Assembly: GCF_001469875.2 (NCBI RefSeq)
Contig: NZ_LOPW02000017.1
Location: 124,001-188,000, forward strand
DNA: 64,000 nucleotides
Source: Haloferax marisrubri
GTDB taxonomy: Archaea > Halobacteriota > Halobacteria > Halobacteriales > Haloferacaceae
Reading direction: 5' to 3'
The position numbers were made by a program, and so were the translations under genes. Position 1 is the first letter of the stretch. Every line of letters starts with the position of its first letter. The notes beneath the pieces were generated by a model. It was not told the origin of the DNA. It ran no database searches and worked only from the letters and a program-made list of their open reading frames with translations. Below, in pieces: positions 60,556-64,000 of the stretch.

Positions 60556-61656
60556 TCAGGTAGTGAGCCCGCTGAGTGCTTCGTCTGCGATTCGCCCGTC
60601 GGCCGAGACGGTGTCGACACAGCCGGCCTCGATGGCCCGCTTCGGCATTCCGAAGATCGCGGAGGTCGCTTCGTCTTGTGCGACCGTGTGGCCGCCCGCC
60701 CGCTTGATTCGGGTCATCCCCTCGACGCCGTCGCGGCCCATGCCCGTGAGCAGGACGCCGGCCAGCGGCGCGTCGACCGTCTCCGCGGCCGACGCCATCG
60801 TGAGGTCGATAGCCGGTTTGACGCCGTGGAGCGGCTCGTCGTCGGAGAGTTCGAGCCGGAGGCGTCCGGCGCGGTCGCCGGTCACGAGGAGGTGCGAACC
60901 GCCGGGTGCGATGCGAATCTGCCCGGGGCCGATTCGCTCGCCGTCGGCCGCCTCTTTGACTTCGTAGTCACACCGACCGTCGAGCCGCGCCGCGAAGCGC
61001 TTCGTGAAGCCGGCCGGCATGTGCTGGACGACCAGCACGCGGAGACCGGCCTCCTCGGGGAGCGCAGCGAGCAACCGCTCGACGACGTTCGGCCCGCCCG
61101 TGGACGCGCCGATAATCAGCGTCGAGCCCTCGGTCGGGAGCGACCCGGTCGTCCCCGATGTCGACGGTGCCGACCCCGTGGTCGCCGCCGACTTCCGCTC
61201 CGTCTTCGGCGGGCGGGAGCCCCGGCGCGTCGCCGAGAGGTCGACCGCCGCGGCGGACTGAATCTTCTCGACCAGTTCCCGCTTGACGCGGGGCATCTCG
61301 GAGGTGACTTCGCCGCCCGGTTTCGTCACGAAGTCGACCGCCCCCCTGTCGAGCGCCTCGAACGTCACGTCGGCGTCCTCCTCGGCGTGCGCCGAGAGCA
61401 TGAGGACGGGCGTCGGACACTCCTCCATGATGGCCTCGACCGCGTCGAGCCCGTTCATCTCGGGCATCTCGATGTCCATCGTCACCACGTCGGGTCGGTT
61501 CGCCTCGACCACCGAAATCGCCTCGCGGCCGTCGGCCGCCTCGGCGACGACCTCGACGTCCGCGTCTTCGAGGAGCGTGCGAATCAGCGTCCGCATGAAC
61601 CGCGAGTCGTCGACGACGACCGCTCGCGTCGGTCCCGCGTCGGCGACCGAACTCAT
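60556..61656 (-). CDS. cheB: Chemoreceptor methylesterase CheB
   Basis: 366 residues from ATG 61656 (GTG 61665 is in frame). Receiver domain with phospho-acceptor Asp61 (VVTMDIEMPEMNG), a linker rich in Ser/Thr/Gly, and the methylesterase domain with catalytic Ser (GASTGGPNVVE), His (VVQHMPAGFT) and Asp (TGMGRDGVEG). It removes methyl groups from receptors and can deamidate. Two bases separate its stop from the cheA start. First gene of the minus-strand che operon. Confidence 0.95.
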   Translation of the reverse strand: MSSVADAGPTRAVVVDDSRFMRTLIRTLLEDADVEVVAEAADGREAISVVEANRPDVVTMDIEMPEMNGLDAVEAIMEECPTPVLMLSAHAEEDADVTFEALDRGAVDFVTKPGGEVTSEMPRVKRELVEKIQSAAAVDLSATRRGSRPPKTERKSAATTGSAPSTSGTTGSLPTEGSTLIIGASTGGPNVVERLLAALPEEAGLRVLVVQHMPAGFTKRFAARLDGRCDYEVKEAADGERIGPGQIRIAPGGSHLLVTGDRAGRLRLELSDDEPLHGVKPAIDLTMASAAETVDAPLAGVLLTGMGRDGVEGMTRIKRAGGHTVAQDEATSAIFGMPKRAIEAGCVDTVSADGRIADEALSGLTT

Positions 61657-61790
61657 CGCCCCCACCCGCCGGTGCCGGGACGACGGGCGCGCTGAGTCGC
61701 CGAGCGGGCCCCCCGCCGAGGGCTCGGTGGCTTCGTTAGTGTGCCGTTTCGTTGACCGCTCATCTACCTCCGTGGTTCGGAAATCGGGTA

Positions 61791-61844
61791 TATAAACACT
61801 CGGCGAGGATAATCACGGCTGATAATCGGGTACGTATCTTTATA
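61791..61844. promoter_or_regulatory. Divergent cheB-cheW promoter centred on the motility dyad
   Basis: The dyad is AATCACGGCTGATA at 61811-61824 (one mismatch). TTTATA starts 14 bases away on each side: plus strand 61839-61844 for cheW, minus strand 61796-61791 for cheB. The two TATA boxes are thus symmetric about the dyad. cheW ATG 61885 would have a leader of about 15 bases. Confidence 0.75.
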
Positions 61845-61884
61845 CGCTGAATCTCACCACTCTGAAGCAGACAGGTGGCGGCGG

Positions 61885-62379
61885 ATGTCGCCGCCGGGGA
61901 TGACCATGCGACAAGATGCAATCACGACCGAGATGAGCGCGGACGAGACCGACGCGGAGGACTCCGCCGAAGAAGTACAGGTGCTGGAATTCCAACTCGG
62001 CCCCGAGACGTACTGCGTCGACATCGAGTACGTGAGCGAAATCGTCGACAAGGGCCAACTCACGGCGGTGCCGAACGCGCCGGACTACGTCGAGGGCGTG
62101 ATGGACCTCCGCGGGCGGACCACGTCCATCATCAACCCGAAGTCGCTTCTCAGCATCGACGAGGAGGGCGAGTCGAAGCGCATCGTCATCTTCGACCCCA
62201 ACAAGTTCGAAGACGAGGCGGCGACCGGCTGGCTCGTCGACGAGGTGTACCAGGTCGTCCGCGTCTCGATGGACGACGTAGAGGACCCGCCGCTCGAAAA
62301 AGACGACTCCATCGAGGGCGTCATCAAACGCGACGGCGACCTCGTCGTCTGGATTTCGCCGGTGCACGCCATCGAGTAA
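61885..62379 (+). CDS. cheW: Chemotaxis coupling protein CheW
   Basis: 164 residues, one CheW domain (about 30-160). It shows VLEFQLGPETYCVDIEYVSEIVDKGQLTAVPNAPDYVEGVMDLRG and SGWLVDEVY-like strand pairing (GWLVDEVYQVVRVS). It couples receptors to CheA. The first ~28 residues are a flexible acidic lead. ATG 61885 is used; ATGs at 61900 and 61906 are alternatives. Confidence 0.94.
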   Translation: MSPPGMTMRQDAITTEMSADETDAEDSAEEVQVLEFQLGPETYCVDIEYVSEIVDKGQLTAVPNAPDYVEGVMDLRGRTTSIINPKSLLSIDEEGESKRIVIFDPNKFEDEAATGWLVDEVYQVVRVSMDDVEDPPLEKDDSIEGVIKRDGDLVVWISPVHAIE

Positions 62380-62419
62380 GGCAGTTCACACGACCGGCCC
62401 CGCTTTGGTTTTCGAGAAC

Positions 62420-63769
62420 CTAATCGGCGAGCGACTGCTTTCCCGCCGCGACGCCCCGCCCGCCGGTGAGCAACACGACGACGAGCGCACAGCCCACGAC
62501 GACGCCCGCGAGGCCGAACGCCGCGACGTAGCCGGCGGCGTCGGCGACGAGGCCGCCGAGCGCCGAACCGACCCCGCCGCCGAGGCTCGAAAGCGCCGTG
62601 TACGCCCCGAGCGCCTCCCCGCGAATCCGGTCGGGCGCGAGCCGCGTCACCAGCCCCGTCGCCGTCACCGCGATGACCGCCCACGTGACGCCGATGACGA
62701 GGAACGTCGCGCCGAGCGTGACGAGCGCGGCGAACGCGGCCAACTGCGTGCCGACGACGGCGACCGCCGGGAAGGCGAGGCCGCGGGTCGCCAGCGCGCC
62801 GGCCTGCAGGCGACGGGGGTCGTGTCGCGCCGCGAACGCGCCGACCTTCGCGTAGCTCACCGACGACCCGAGACTCGACAGGACGAACAGCGCGAACACC
62901 TCGTCGGCGGTCCGCCCGGAGTCGACGAGGTACGCGGGCAACGGCCCGAAGAAGACCGAAAAGCCGACGAAAAACAGCGTCGCGGCCGCGAGGTAGCGGA
63001 GGAGTTCGGGGTTCATCCGCGCCCGGAGGTCGTCGAGGTCGAGGCTCTGGAGCGCCCAGTAGAGCCGCGAGGGACCGTACGGAACGGCGCGGACCGAGCG
63101 GCCGACGAGGCCGCTCTGCCGGCGGATGCCGGCCGAGACGCGAGCGAACCGCCGCGCCGACACCGTCGAGCGCTCGGGGTACCAGACGCGGACGAGGACG
63201 GCCCCGAGCGCGGCGGCGACCGCGGCCGCGACGAGGAACCGTCGCTGGACCGCGAGCGCGTCGAGGCCGAACAGCCGCGGAGCCGCCGCCGACCAAATCG
63301 CGCCGACGACGAGGCCGCCGAGCCAGCCGTACCCCTGATAGTGGTTGAGGACGCCGAAGCGGCGGTCCCACTCCTTCGAGGGAACGCCCTCGACGACGAT
63401 GAGGTTCAACACCGGCGCGGCCGCCGCGACGACGAACCACAGCAGGGCGTTGGCGACGAGGACCGCCGCGGGCGACGACACGGCGGCCGTGAGAGAGAGC
63501 GCGCCCGCGGTCGCCACGAGCGCGACGAGGATGAAGGGTCGCCTGCGCTTCGCGCGGGCCGCCAGCCGGCCCCAGAGCACCGCGCCCGGCGCGCCGGCGA
63601 AGGCGGCGGTCGCGGCGATGAGGCCGACGAACAGCGCGCTCGCCCCCAGTTCGATGGCGTACAGCGGAACGACGAGCGACGACGCGCCCACCGCGGCGTA
63701 GCCCAGCGCCCAGCCGAACAGCCACCGGTCGCGGTTCCCCGCCTCCGAACGGTCGTGTCGGTCGGTCAC
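62420..63769 (-). CDS. Major facilitator superfamily transporter
   Basis: 449 residues from GTG 63769 with about 12 membrane helices. The MFS loop motif GRLAARAKRRRPFILVALV lies between helices 2 and 3, and a similar repeat (FAARHDPRRLQAGALATRG) follows in the second half. No substrate-specific motif recognised. It may export drugs or take up small solutes by ion coupling. It is convergent with cheW and divergent from the NCS2 permease. Confidence 0.88.
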   Translation of the reverse strand: MTDRHDRSEAGNRDRWLFGWALGYAAVGASSLVVPLYAIELGASALFVGLIAATAAFAGAPGAVLWGRLAARAKRRRPFILVALVATAGALSLTAAVSSPAAVLVANALLWFVVAAAAPVLNLIVVEGVPSKEWDRRFGVLNHYQGYGWLGGLVVGAIWSAAAPRLFGLDALAVQRRFLVAAAVAAALGAVLVRVWYPERSTVSARRFARVSAGIRRQSGLVGRSVRAVPYGPSRLYWALQSLDLDDLRARMNPELLRYLAAATLFFVGFSVFFGPLPAYLVDSGRTADEVFALFVLSSLGSSVSYAKVGAFAARHDPRRLQAGALATRGLAFPAVAVVGTQLAAFAALVTLGATFLVIGVTWAVIAVTATGLVTRLAPDRIRGEALGAYTALSSLGGGVGSALGGLVADAAGYVAAFGLAGVVVGCALVVVLLTGGRGVAAGKQSLAD

Positions 63770-63896
63770 ACGTCACGAATGAAACCGGTGAAACAAAGTC
63801 GTTGCTCCCCGAACGCGCGCGAAAAGCAGGACATATATAGTCTGAACAAAATCCTCGGACAACCATGCTCGGGAGCGAACCACCACATACGGGGGG

Positions 63897-64000
63897 ATGG
63901 TCGTGACGGACGACTCCTCTCCCTCCTCGTTCGTGCAGTACGGTATCGACGACAAACCACCTCTTTCGACCGCTCTCCTTCTCGGCGCCCAACACTACCT
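63897..64000 (+). CDS. NCS2 (xanthine/uracil permease family) transporter, N-terminal fragment
   Basis: Only the first 34 codons are visible before the window ends. They read MVVTDDSSPSSFVQYGIDDK followed by PPLSTALLLGAQHYL, which matches the N-terminus of nucleobase-cation symporters (P-LS-LLLG-QHYL before helix 1). These proteins carry xanthine, uric acid or uracil into the cell. A CATATATAG box at about 63831-63839 may be the TATA element. Confidence 0.75.
   Translation, partial: MVVTDDSSPSSFVQYGIDDKPPLSTALLLGAQHY

Noticed and set aside
58349-60967. An 872-codon open frame opposite cheA
   Set aside because: Same GC-driven effect; the minus-strand protein has every CheA domain motif, and the plus frame has none.
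1-64000. CRISPR arrays, intact insertion sequences or prophage genes
   Set aside because: No regular repeat-spacer pattern, transposase, integrase or phage structural gene was recognised anywhere in the window.

Overview
This window looks like chromosomal DNA from a haloarchaeon, most likely Haloferax or a close relative. It is GC-rich, its proteins are strongly acidic, and many genes appear leaderless with a TATA box about 25 bases before the start codon. Secreted proteins carry twin-arginine signals and lipoboxes, and the window has Bat-type HTH regulators, halocyanin, CheF pairs and a complete archaellum (arl) locus. No CRISPR array, intact insertion sequence or rRNA was seen; one tRNA gene is present.

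Layout. 1-6207: type IV pilus genes pilB3-pilC3 (pilC3 runs off the left edge) beside a secreted SASA-type esterase coupled to a membrane PKD protein. 6204-6639: three decayed ~177-bp direct repeats ending in an intact tRNA-Arg(CCU). 6720-24675: mostly housekeeping genes (TatA, peroxiredoxin, MscS, YhbY, RNase P component 4, Trm56, TFE, PhoU-like regulator), two glycosyltransferases, a sugar-nucleotide epimerase and small conserved haloarchaeal proteins. 24676-25130: a gene-free stretch packed with inverted repeats. 25131-28741: proline catabolism (P5C dehydrogenase, proline dehydrogenase) around a Bat-type regulator. 28907-33884: a five-gene branched-chain-amino-acid-type ABC transporter operon. 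34028-37214: halocyanin, RIO-like kinase, UspA, acyl-CoA dehydrogenase. 37239-62379: the motility and chemotaxis island, holding a 7TM histidine kinase, an actin/Hsp70-fold protein, three ArlD/E-domain proteins, cheY-cheC-cheD, a small wHTH protein, archaellins arlA1-arlA2, cirA, arlCE-F-G-H-I-J-cheF1, cheF2, cheR, cheA, cheB and cheW. 62420-64000: an MFS transporter and the start of an NCS2 nucleobase permease.

How it works together. The Che proteins (W, A, Y, B, R, D, C) convert receptor signals into phospho-CheY. CheF adapters pass the signal to the ArlCE-containing cytoplasmic ring, and the ArlH-I-J motor with ArlF/G stator proteins assembles and rotates the ArlA filament. CirA is a KaiC-family modulator.

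The most notable observation is a 14-bp dyad, TATCA-N4-TGATA, found at six intergenic sites in this island. It lies before the histidine kinase, the ArlD/E-like gene, cheY, arlA1, between cirA and arlCE, and between cheB and cheW. A TATA-like hexamer starts 14 bases beyond the dyad edge in every case, and at the two divergent promoters this holds in both directions. It reads as a shared operator of a motility regulon with an unidentified regulator. The spacing and identity were read by eye; no database or genome-wide search was possible.
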